DNA of 64,000 nt from Cryptomeria japonica (Eukaryota > Streptophyta > Pinopsida > Cupressales > Cupressaceae), in the NCBI RefSeq assembly GCF_030272615.1, contig NC_081409.1:209357190-209421189 (forward strand). Direction: 5' to 3'. Made by a program: the position numbers and the translations under genes. Positions 12,065-22,869 of this stretch are shown here, in pieces (the first letter of the stretch is position 1; each line of letters begins with the position of its first letter). The notes beneath the pieces are model-generated. The model searched no databases, was not told where the DNA came from, and saw nothing but the letters and a program-made list of their open reading frames with translations.

Positions 12065-15000
12065 TGTTGAAAGCCATCTAGGCCCCTGATAGGAAATATG
12101 TGGTCAAAAGATTTTTAAATATGCACAAAGATATTGACTGCCTTATTCTCCAGGAGTTAAAATCAGTGGGATTCACCTTAGAAGTTGGACTAAAATCCAT
12201 TTGGAGGGAGGCCACTCCCTTCTATACCAATCACCCTAAAGGAAGAGGTGGAGTTGCAATTTTATTAAACCCTAATTGGGCGAATAAGGTGAAAAAATGG
12301 GGGCAATCCCCATGTGCAAGGGCAATATGGGCTATCATTCAGAATGACAATTCCACCTTTGGCATTTGCTCAATTTATGCCTCCAATGACTATCGTGAAA
12401 GAGGGAGTATGTGGGAATTGATTGCTAACTTAGAGGATGTCCCCTGGTTCTTGGGAGGAGATTTCAACATGGTAGTAAGTGCTCAAGATAAACAGGAAGA
12501 CAACAAGGTGGAATGGAAGGGTGAAGAGAGTGCAGTGGGAAAGGATGGTTAACAAGATGAGATTGATTGATCCTTTAGTAGGAAAGAAGGGAGAGTATAA
12601 ATCAATATGGTACACCTGGTGTAATCATCAACAGTATAATAAAAGAGTCTATTACAGGCTTGATAGATTTTATTTCAACAAAGATTTTTTCGAAATTACT
12701 AAAAATGATGAGGGTGTTCAATATACTGTCATACCATATACATTATCAGATCATCATCCTATTATGGTTGGGCTAAAGATAACTGATAGTAGGGTGGCCC
12801 CACCAAACCCTAGCTCGAACTTTAGAATGAACACTAGTCTACTAATGGATGAAGACCTGAAATGTGCCTTGTGTCTGGTCACAATGTTTAATAAATATGG
12901 TAATTGCCAAATGTCCAATATAGACCGATGGAACCAGAATGTTAAAACCTGGACCTCACTCTGTCAAGCTGTGGGTAAAAAGAAGGCTAAGGATGCTAGA
13001 GCCTCTGAGTTACAACTGCATAATGCCCTCCAAGTGGTTGAGCTAGAGCTTCAAGGGGATCCTGAGAATGTATCACTCACCAACCAGCTTATTAGGGTCA
13101 AGACTGATCTTAGAAGATTGCAGAATCAGAAAATCAAAGGGTGGAGAACTTGGGCTAAATTAAATTGGTTAGATTCTGGAGATCAAGGATCTAAATTCTT
13201 CTTCCAGCTTCTTAAAATGAAACAAGCCAGAGAAAAAATTGACACCATCTGGGAGCAGAATATGAACCTCTCTGAACCAGCTGAAATTCTTGAGTGCTTT
13301 GCTTAGTTCTACAAGGACCTGTTCTCTGCTGAACCAGGTAGGGAGGAACATGAAAATGCCAGAAAGATTGTCATGTCCTTGGTCCCCAAATTTATTGACA
13401 AGGAGGATAGTAGGATACTTGAAATGGCTATTTCAAAAGAAGAAATCAGGAGAGCTATCTTGGCTCTTAGCAATGATAAATCCCCCGGACCTAATGGGTT
13501 TCCAGTAGAATTTTATAAAGAAAATATTGGATGGGTTGATTATCTTCACTATATTGGCTCCTTGGGCAAGAATATTAACCAAGGTCTGATTAAGCTAATT
13601 CCTAAAGAAGGCGACAAAACCCTACTTAAAAACTAGAGACCTATCACACTGTTGAATGTGTCATACAAAATCTTAGCTAAGTTGATTGCATGCAGATTGG
13701 AGAAAATCTTGCCTAAGATTGTTAGTACTACCCAAACAAGGTTTGTTAAAGGACGTTATATACTGGAAAACCTAATTACCTATTGGGAGTCGCTCCATTG
13801 GGCGAAGGAATTAGGACAAAGTGGAGCCATATTGCTCATAGATTTTGAGAAAGCCTATGACATGATAGAATGGGATTATATCATTCAGATGCTTCAATCA
13901 TTAGGCTTCCCCCCTGGATTTTGTAATATGGTCAAAACTCTGTTATGTGATGCCAATGCTGCCGTTGAAGTAAATGGGATAAGGTTTTCAAATTTTGCAC
14001 TAACTAGATCTATCAGACAGGGGCGCCCTTCAGCCCCTGCCCTTTTTGTCCTAGCTGTTGATGCAATGTTCTACTTAAGGACTCCTCTACTACTCCCCTT
14101 GTTAGGGGTATTTCCTTACCTAACAAGGAGGAAATCTGTAATGTTTAATTTGCTGATGACACTGCACTATTAATTAAGCTTGAGAAGATAACCTTGCCGC
14201 CCTGATGAAAAATATTGATCTCTTTTCCCTAGCATCTGGCAGTAAGATTGCTATGCACAAGTCCAATCTCCTTGGTTGGGATGACAACCCTCTGAGTTGG
14301 CTCTCAAAGTTCTCTCTCAATTGGTTGGGCCCAACACCGATTGTAAAATATCTAGGCCGATTGTAAAATATCTAGGTATTCCCTTTTTTGTTCTCCCAAA
14401 TCTAAAAGAAATGTGGGAATGGGTAAGGAATAAGATTGATAAGAAACTCTCCAAGTGGAATAGGAACTTTCTCTCCTTGGCTGGAAGATTCTAGGTGTGT
14501 CGAAAAATATTGGCCTCATATAATATTTATTTCTCATCAGCTTGGCTCTTTAGGAATTACCAATTTAATTATGTTCAAAAGCAGATTAGGGAATTCTTAT
14601 GGTTAGATGGCAAGGGTACTAGGAAGAAACATGCAGTCAAATGGGAGTGGTGCACTATGCATAAACTATTTGGTGGGATGGGGTTGAAAGACTTGAAACT
14701 ACAAGGCATTGCTCTTGCTTCCAAGTGGATTCTTAAGGCCATGGAAGGTAATGAGCCATGGAAAGCTCTTATAAGAAATAATATTATATGCTCGGTCCCT
14801 AAGAAAGCCAAGAAATGGAAAGATCTCCCAATACTTGATCTTTTTATGGGACCGTTTGAGGTATATTCGGCTGGTTCTGATATCTTTAAGTTCTTATGGA
14901 AGGCTTGGGAACATGTGAAACACTTGGTACATATCAAAGTTAATGGCACTATACAGGGAAATATTGCTGATAACAGATCAATATGGTGGAATCTATTCCA

Positions 15001-15923
15001 TAATGGGAAACCTTTAGCCACTCTCCAAGGCTGTTCTACACTGAAATGGCATAATATGGGTATTAAATACTTTGAGCAGTTGTTTGAAAATGGCCAATTG
15101 AGATTGTGGGAGGAGCTGAAACTTACCTTCTCTATCTCGACATCCTAGAGCAGGATGTATAACATACTTAAAATGTCCTTATCCTCTGCTCTCCCCCACT
15201 CCCACCCCCCTCTCCTTTGCCCCCCCATGACTGCACTTTGCTGGACTGATGGCACACCTCTCCCTTCCCTTAAAGCCAAATGCATCTATTCTACACTCAT
15301 TGAGGTTGATACCATTTTTCTGCACCTTAACAAATGCTGGGATCTAAATTGGGAGCCAAAGACTTGGAAAGATAGTCTGAGTAAATTTTGGATGGCTCAT
15401 AATGAACCAAAAAAGCAATTCTTTAGCTGGCGCCTGCTGTTAAATAAACTCCCCATAAAAAATAAGGAAGGTACTTTATTAAGTTGTAACATATGCAAAG
15501 TGCCTGAAACTGTGAAACATATATTTTTTGAATGCCATTTTGCAAAAGAAATATGGAGACTGTTTGGCTTTAACTTGGAATCTGTTTCTTTTGAATACAT
15601 AGATATTATTCTAGGCTATATCAAGGGCTCTAGGAGATTTGCAAATATCTTTTGGTCTTGTTTTTCTTTGGAGGTTCTTTGTCTCATATGGAAGTATCAT
15701 AATCATGACATCTTTAATAGCAATACCAGGCACCTCACTGAGTCTCTTTAGAGACTCATTGTTCACTCTATTTCCATGCAGGTTACTGTTGTACATAAGC
15801 CCAACTCGGACAAGTTTGACAGGTGGATCAAGGAGGGGGCTACTACTGTTTACATCTGTGAACTGTCGCACGGATTCACTTGGGAGAGGGATGAACAGGC
15901 AAGGCAACTTTTGAGCAAGCACT
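12064..15923 (+). pseudogene. LINE-2 ORF2 (endonuclease, reverse transcriptase, zinc finger), broken
   Basis: The ATG at 12064 shares its A with the ORF1 stop (TAATG). Endonuclease: LILQELKS near 12145, GGDFNMV near 12460, YYRLDRFYF near 12655 and LSDHHPI near 12750. The N-terminal WN motif normally before APDRKY is absent, which looks like a small deletion. A frameshift lies near 12500. RT: SPGPNGFP near 13485, LLIDFEKAYD near 13840, SIRQGRPSAPALF near 14010 and the FADD active site at 14149-14160 in a shifted frame. Stops near 13304 and 13634 replace expected Gln and Trp. A zinc-finger region CNICKVPETVKHIFFECHF lies near 15490. A 20-bp duplication at 14341-14380 adds another frame change. 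Confidence 0.85.
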
Positions 15924-16333
15924 GATGGCTTTTATGAGGCAATTGGAGCGTAGATAGATGCACATGGAGATTATTTAGGAGGAAGCTGACCTGATTTGTG
16001 AGCGCACCTCCCATCGCCATAAAAATGACATACTTGATGGTCGGGTGGAAGTGTGGTAGGATGGAAATCTGGGGTGGGTGGCATGGCTCCCCCCACTGGG
16101 AAACAACACTTCACCGGATGCTGAAATCTCAATTCCCTAGACTGATGCTTAGGTTTCTTTGCTGATATTTTTTTTTAGAAATATGTATATCTAATGTAAT
16201 CATCCCTGATATAGTGGAGGTGCCCGATAACTATATATTTTTGTATATGCACCTTCTCTTGGTGCCCCTGATACTGCCAAACTCAATTTTTTGCTGATGC
16301 TATGTAAAGGTTTTTATGATATGTAATCCAAAA

Positions 16334-16347
16334 AAACACATGTTATT
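16334..16347 (+). repeat. LINE-2 target-site duplication, right copy
   Basis: AAACACATGTTATT matches 9949-9962 with one mismatch. It resumes the Copia-A LTR, as shown by comparison with 3505-3525. Confidence 0.75.
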
Positions 16348-16609
16348 GACAAGTCGTTGAAGCAAAGAAGTGCTGCATAAATTCAGAGAGAGAAGTTGTA
16401 TTGATGTAACTCATTCAAATGATTAATACAAGTCTTGGATCTCTTTGGGTGTGGAGTTTTTTTTCTAAAGGGTTTCTCCACGTAATTTTTGAGTTATGGT
16501 TTGTATTGTTTTGTTATCCATTTCCATCTATGATTTGTTGTTATTTGTTTGTTTGGATGCATAAAATTATCAACATAATTTCACTATATGTTTTTCCCTG
16601 TTTTTAAAT
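16348..16609 (+). repeat. Copia-A 3' LTR, right part
   Basis: Aligns with 3525-3784 of the 5' LTR through blocks such as 'gggtttctcca' and 'ttgttatccatttccatc'. The terminal CA is mutated (...TTTTTAAATA), so the exact end is uncertain by a few bases. Confidence 0.75.
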
Positions 16610-19600
16610 AGTAGATAAATAGTAGTAAGAAAATATCAAAATTTATGACCAAAAGAAAACACCCAAGGATAGATTCTTGACAACTAATCATCACTTAAAA
16701 CCATCAAGTTGTGGACTGTTATAGGTAAGTATGTATAATTTACGACTAATTCAATCATACATTAGCGTCATGTGTTACTTTAGTATGCACTTCAACCCAT
16801 AACTATATAAAAGAGATCAATCCTATTGAAGATAATAATACATCAAGACAATGTAAAACAATGATAATCATAATCACATGGAATGGAATCCACTTGGTAT
16901 ATACATATCCTATTAAAATATTAGCTCAGTAGACAAACAATTCAATGGGAACCAAAAACTTAAAAAGGGTCTATAACAAGATTAATGGTACAAACTTATA
17001 AAAGTATAAACATATTTTCATCTTTTGATTAATGGATAAGATTTTTTTTGGAAAAACATAAATTTTGATTATTTCGCAAATTTATTTAATAGTAATGCCA
17101 AGACAATTGAATACATATCCTTTTTTAATTATGATTTAAATGTATTCTATGAAACATGCAATAAAATTATTAAGAAGAATCAAAATTTATAATGTGGCGA
17201 ATTAGAAATCTCAGGTGAGAGAATTTTCGCAGCTTACTTTGAATTATTTTTGTGCTTTTCTTCTACTCAAGAAATAGATTATTTGTATGGGAAAGAAATC
17301 CAAAGGTAGGCACATTTGTGTAAATTTCTACTTTAAGCAAGTACAACAAACAGTGTATTGTTAAATAGACACACCTCACGTTTAAAACCAAAATAATTCT
17401 ATCCATTATTATAATAGTTACAGATGTTTGACACCACAGAGCTGCAGAACTCGACCAGACACAAAATAATCTAAACAATGAACGTGCTACTAAATATTAG
17501 AGGCAGACATTTTATCTACATATCAGACATTTTTTTAAGCATGGACAATGTAATATGGGATTCATTATTCCTTCTGCATTAAATGATTACCTGTAGCGGG
17601 AGTTTAGTATTCAGAGTTAAAAATTACTTTAAAGAAGAAGAAGAAGAAGAGTGTACTCAGCTCTAGGAATGATTTGGAATATATTTTTTTTATGAAGGCC
17701 ATGCACTGACATTCTAATTAGAGGACGGCATATTCCTAATTTGATAACCGGTCGATTGCTATTGGAATTTATTAATTTATATGCCTATTTGCTCTTATTA
17801 CTGAAGTTCTAATGTACAACCATCTGAGCTATTTTCTCTTTAGTACTATTATTATATGTTAAACTTATTACGTTCTCCTTATAACTTTATACATTGTGCA
17901 CCATGTTTTTTCACAGTTTTGAGCCATTATTGTTGAATATGAAATCCAACAGGTTTCCTTTCAATTCCTTTGGCTGTTCATTTTCTTCTTTCGAAGACTT
18001 ACAGATAATGTAATAATGTTTATATTGGTTGTAAGCTGCTGTATACGGATTGTACTTAAAAGCATGATTAATAAGAGAATGATTAACCGGAGATTTCTCC
18101 TACTTTGAAAGTGGATGTATTATATTTCGTATTTCAATTATCTTTTATTCTTCATTTATATTGAATTTATTCACACTTCATAATTATAATTAACAATTAT
18201 AATAGCTGTTGTATGTTAAGACTACGAGAGCAGAAATAAGATATTTAAAATGCACATTCACAATTTCTACTCGCAAAACTAAGATAAGTCCCTACTGCAA
18301 CGAATGAGACAGTAGATCAAAGAAAACATCTGCATATAAAAAAAAATACAATCACAAGGAAGTATCACAAAAATATGGCTCATGTTTACCCAAAAAGGAG
18401 GACTCAAAATGGTGGAAATCAAGAGTAGGATGATCATTGCACAATATAGAAGACCAAAAATAATCACCACACTCTATTGCCACAGAATAAACCTATCAAG
18501 CAATATTACCACCATCAGCACACGCATTCATAATTATTGGCTCGCATCCCAAAATTCACAGGAGCATTACAAGTAGGTAAAAAAAAGAAAGCGGTTAAAT
18601 ATCTCATATCTCCAAAGCACAAGATTAAATTAGAGTTGTGTTGCTGACATGTCTAAGTTATGCAGCCCATTTAGATTATATATTGCAAAAAAACATGGAG
18701 TACTAAAGCTCTACCTTTCATTTTGATTCCTTTCTTCATGGAGTAATGGTGTACCTTTCACCTTGATTCCTTTATTGTTGAATTTGTGCACTTTCCCTTT
18801 CAAAAACTCATTCACATAGGTATGAGATATTAAGTCATAGAAATATTGAATATAAGATTCACATACACTACAATCTCGAAGCGGCATGGCTAAGTTAAAA
18901 ACAGTGAAAAAAAAGGATAGTAGAGGTTAAATAGTTGAATGGCCATGGTGCATAGGTAATATCAATTGGCTCAATGGCTATACCCTACCTCGAAAACTCT
19001 ATACTACACAATATCATACTCTAATGGACATTTGATTCGATTACCCATCAAGGCAAGCCATTTCATTAGCTAAAAATATCCATCATTAAACATGAAATGC
19101 TTTTAGTTTAGAGGAGAGAGATAAAACCTTGGATAGGGCTTAAATACCAACTTAGTTATGAATATCATAAATCTACTTTAATATCTTTACGTTAGAGGGT
19201 ACCATGTACTAAAGGTATGTAGTTACATATATGCCTTGATAATTACATCCTCACATATTATGGCATTACCTTTCTCATGTTATTTCTTTTACTTGATTCA
19301 ATATTTCACATTTACATCTTACAATATTGTACTTCTATAAGTCCGTTTGATTACTTTGGGAGTACTTCATTAATCATTCTTGTTTCTTATTGATGGATGC
19401 TAGATGTTTGTTGTGATTTTATACCTTATATTGAGCCTTTTATCCAATTTGTTTTATTCAAATCGTGTTGAAGACTAATTTCCTTACCAAGCTCTAAGTG
19501 CCCATGCTTTTGGATGCTAAATTAGAGGCATACACCTATCCAAGTGCCTCAATATACTTATGTCTAGGTTTTATTAGGTCATTGAGGCCCATGAAACCAT

Positions 19601-20370
19601 TCTATTATTTGTGCTTGGGGTAAAAGTAAACATCCTTAATACCATCTCCAACCCATTAAACAATATGATACATTATTTATTGTAATTTTTGTCATTAGAT
19701 AATTATATGAATATATATCTATATGATTAGATTGCATTTTAATTTTTATGCACTATTTTCCCCTCTTTTGATAATTTGAATACAATCATATTATGGGGGG
19801 CATGTCATTTAGCTATTATTTCAATGTTTAGATATGCCATTTTTGGTTATTATTTATAGATATAAATTATGAATAAGACACACACACAACTAGTGAACAA
19901 CATGATTATCTCCTTGGAAGGACATTACTTTATATGAATCCCATATCAATATCCTTCAATATGTTCAATGTTTACTTTAGATGCACAGTTGTGAATGATA
20001 CATACTCTAAGATACATAATCATTCTAGGATTCACATATGCCTAAAAATGAGGTAAAATATATTGATGATATTAACAAACCCATGTGATTTTTCATTTGA
20101 TTGTGTTCCTATTTTAGTATGAGTTATTTCATAAACAAACATTCACAAATGACATAATTTAATACAAATTTAGCTCTCTAGCTTTCTACTTATCATTTAC
20201 ACTTTCTTCTAAAAATTTATCACTTATCCCCTTTCCATGTTCATAAACCCTAATACATTCTCCCTATGTACTTAGTTATTAGTTCTATAGTCATACATTT
20301 TCTTTATCCACTATAATGTACATCTATAGGTGGGGTCTCACAGTTCCACACACATTAAAAATATTAAAAT
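16610..20370. other. AT-rich DNA without a recognised gene
   Basis: No open frame longer than about 70 codons shows family motifs. Visible structures are a (GAA)n tract at about 17632-17651 and a small local duplication at about 18713-18780, where a 'tacctttcatyttgattcctt' motif occurs twice. I see no RNA gene or element end. Confidence 0.5.
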
Positions 20371-20831
20371 AGTAGGTATTAGCGTTGTTATTTCATAAAA
20401 AAAGTTAGTTTAAATATAGAGAAAAATTTATGTTATGAAATAAACCCATGTTTAAGTTATAATTAATCTCAATTAAAAAAAATATTTAACAAAAAATTAT
20501 GAAAAAATATCTACCCACTAGATTTTGGTGTTATTTTTCTATTTTTAAGAATTTATAATTTAGTCTTTTATTAAAAAAAGTTAACTATAAAAAAATAATT
20601 GAAACTTAAATAAAAAAATGAATTTAATTTATTTTAAAATTATATTTAAAATCTACATACTAAATCTTAAAATCCCTAGTTTACATCATATTCAAATTTC
20701 TAATCATCTAGTTGCTATAGGTGATATAGAAGATAACAATTTGGTTAAAAATATAGATTTAAGTGTCGCACTTGATAAAAAAAAACAAGACACATTATTG
20801 TGGGATCACAACTATAAGTTTGTATAGTAGA
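20371..20831 (+). repeat. AT-rich repeat unit A (~455 bp)
   Basis: The unit starts AGTAGGTATTAGCGTTGTT and ends near GGGATCACAACTATAAG. The same unit recurs as B (20826-20844 plus 28697-29245) and, more diverged, as C (31061-31640). The next unit start (AGTAGATATTAGCATTGTT) follows directly at 20826, so A and B were head-to-tail before LINE-3 landed. No coding potential is recognised, and the 69-codon open frame at 20618-20827 has no known motif. Confidence 0.8.
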
Positions 20832-20844
20832 TATTAGCATTGTT
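20832..20844 (+). repeat. LINE-3 target-site duplication, left copy
   Basis: TATTAGCATTGTT pairs with TATTATCGTTGTT at 28697-28709 (two mismatches). It is also the first part of repeat unit B, whose remainder resumes after the LINE. Confidence 0.65.
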
Positions 20845-21031
20845 TTTTATTACAGTAAAATCAGGTTTTGAAGGGACCCCGAAACCTTTTACAAAGGAAC
20901 CATAAAAGATAAAAGCATTAAGAAACTAAACGTGACAGACAACGAAAAAACCAACAAAGTACTGGGCAAAAGTCAGCACAAAAGTCCCACACTACCAGCA
21001 ACAACCAGCAAAAACAGAAAAAAAAAAAAAA

Positions 21032-22866
21032 TTACTTTATGTTTTTAAGGGCATTAGCGAATTTCTCGCTAATCCCTTGCATTTCTTTGATATTCTCCCT
21101 AAGAATTGAGATTTCCTTTGACGAAGCCAAAGCAGTCTTTTTCAAGCTTGTCTTGGTTCTTTTAGCCGCACCTCCAGGAGCACTATCCACATTCCAAGCC
21201 TCAGTAGTAGCCTCTTCAGCATCAAGGTATTTGGCTATTTCCTCCATGTTCCTGGTCGCAGAGTTGAGGATCTCCAGAATCAAAATTAGGAAGTTCTTTA
21301 TGGTAGCCTGACCTTCCTCTAGCTTGCTAATCTGAACTTCCAGCTTCTCCACCTTTTCGTCCATTTCCTTTTTCCATTGCTCCAGGTTGCTTTCACCTTT
21401 CTGTCCTTGCTCTTCCTAATGTTTAGCCTTTTTTTTTTTCATTTTGTTAATTCTTTCAAACACCCATCTATCAAAACCTAGACGAGCATCAGACTGGTTC
21501 TTAAGCTTATCCAGGATAAGCATACCAGTATTCATCTCATCACCAACTCTATCCTTTTCCATGCTCATATCCTCCTTATCCTTGTTCAACTTTGTTTCCA
21601 TTTCCTTGTCCTCCTGTTTTTTTCTGGTTATCTGGCTCCTCCATGGGCTGGTTGTTGAGATCACCAAGGCTCACACTGTGGGTAGGTTCCTCCTTATTAC
21701 CCTCATCCTCTTCCCATTTTTCCTTCTCATTACCACTGTCCATTCTCGATGTTTCCTTGATTGAGTTGTTCTGATTGAAATCTTCCTCTTCTCCTCCTTC
21801 TTCTTCCCCCACTTCCTCATCTTTCCAACTTTGTTCCCTGATAGTATCATCAATCTCTATATCACTACCTTCTTTTCCCATATACTCGGGATCAACCTCC
21901 ACATCCTTATGTTTATGGCTCAAATCCGTGTCCTCCACATTTTTCTTCGCAGAGCCTTTTTTAGCCTTTTTACTTTGTTTTTGCTTATCCTTGCTAGGCC
22001 CAGAATCCTCACTTTTCCTCTTGCCTTTGTCTGGGGACATCAACAACCTTTTGTTTTCCTGAATCACCAAAATCTTACAATGCTCATAAATGAGCAAAAT
22101 AAGACTATAATGTAGCACAGGAGAAGAGGGGTTCTTACTATGCTTGTTCAACGAGTCCGACAGGGCCCTGAAAAGGTAATAAGGAAGAGACACTCTTTTC
22201 TCATGCCTAAAGTGGTTCAGAAGCACAAAGTGATAGGTATGGACCCTAGTGAAGCGATCCTCCATAGTGATATACTCCATAATGGCATTAAGTACAAAAC
22301 CTCAAATTTTTTTAATGTTAGACGCTTCATAACACCCCCCAGACGCTTTGCCAAATTTATCTCTCTCCTTATCTTTGCGTGGAAAGAGCTTCACAACATT
22401 ATTGGAGACTTTCAGGTCCCTAAAGAAATTGAGGCCAGTATGGGGCATACTTGTGACCGTAGAGATAAGGTCTGCATCCAGCTTGAATTTGACACCATGG
22501 ATTTTGAAAGTGCCATTTTTCCAGCTTTCAGTCACTAGTAACCGCCAAGTTAACTCTACTTTTGTCATAATCCACTAGTTTTTCCATGAATGGCGTCATA
22601 AAACCCTTCTCCAGCTTCATCCAAACCTTGGGCATTTCCCGCCATCTAGAAAGGTTATCGGGTTCCTCTCTTCTTAGGTCACCTCCCATTCATGAATTCG
22701 TTCTGCAATTTTTCTGCTTCAGCAAATTCGAAGCGAGCTTCTAGATGACACTCAGACACTTGAAAATCAGCACCCACAAAGTGTGCAAAATTTTAATATT
22801 CTTATTTAAAACTTTGCGCTTCTGACAAGCTATCATCTCCTTTTGAAAGTTTTGATGTTTAATCAT
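21032..22866 (-). pseudogene. LINE-3 ORF3: unrecognised protein with acidic and coiled-coil regions
   Basis: The region starts about 100 bases after the RNase H domain of ORF2. The likely start is the ATG at 22866 (MIKHQNFQKEM). The open pieces 22302-22568 and 21576-22280 share one frame. A shift near 21620, beside a run of seven T, joins them to 21416-21667 and 21032-21364. Order on the protein: a globular part (VTESWKNGTFKIHGVKF, then LISTVTSMPHTGLNFFRDL, and further on MEDRFTRVHTYHFVLLNHF), a Lys/Glu/Asp-rich part with SKDKQKQSKKAKKGSAKK, and a predicted coiled coil (MDEKVEKLEVQISKLEE). About 550-600 codons in all, with at least one stop at a probable Gln codon. I do not recognise the family. 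It may be a captured host gene or an accessory retroelement protein. Confidence 0.6.
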
Positions 22867-22869
22867 TAG

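Larger units (their letters stand above)
9963..16333 (+). mobile_element. LINE-2: near full-length plant L1-type LINE
   Basis: A 6.4-kb insert in the Copia-A 3' LTR. It is flanked by AAACAGATGTTATT (9949-9962) and AAACACATGTTATT (16334-16347), a 14-bp duplication with one mismatch. It has a ~58-base leader, ORF1, ORF2 starting on the last base of the ORF1 stop codon, and a ~400-base 3' region ending ...TATGTAATCCAAAAAA. ORF2 has endonuclease, reverse transcriptase and a C-terminal zinc-finger domain but no recognisable RNase H. All frames are broken. Confidence 0.85.
3340..16609 (+). mobile_element. Copia-A: old Ty1/copia element with two nested LINEs
   Basis: The order is LTR, PBS, gag, protease, integrase, reverse transcriptase, RNase H, polypurine tract, LTR. 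Integrase before RT defines Ty1/copia. The internal region is interrupted at 5417/7146 by LINE-1, and the 3' LTR at 9962/16348 by LINE-2. Removing both gives an element of about 5.2 kb. Every domain carries stops and frameshifts, and the two LTRs are clearly diverged by eye, so this is the oldest element in the left part of the window. The 5' LTR lacks the first ~190 bases present in the 3' LTR, so the left end was lost. Confidence 0.85.
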
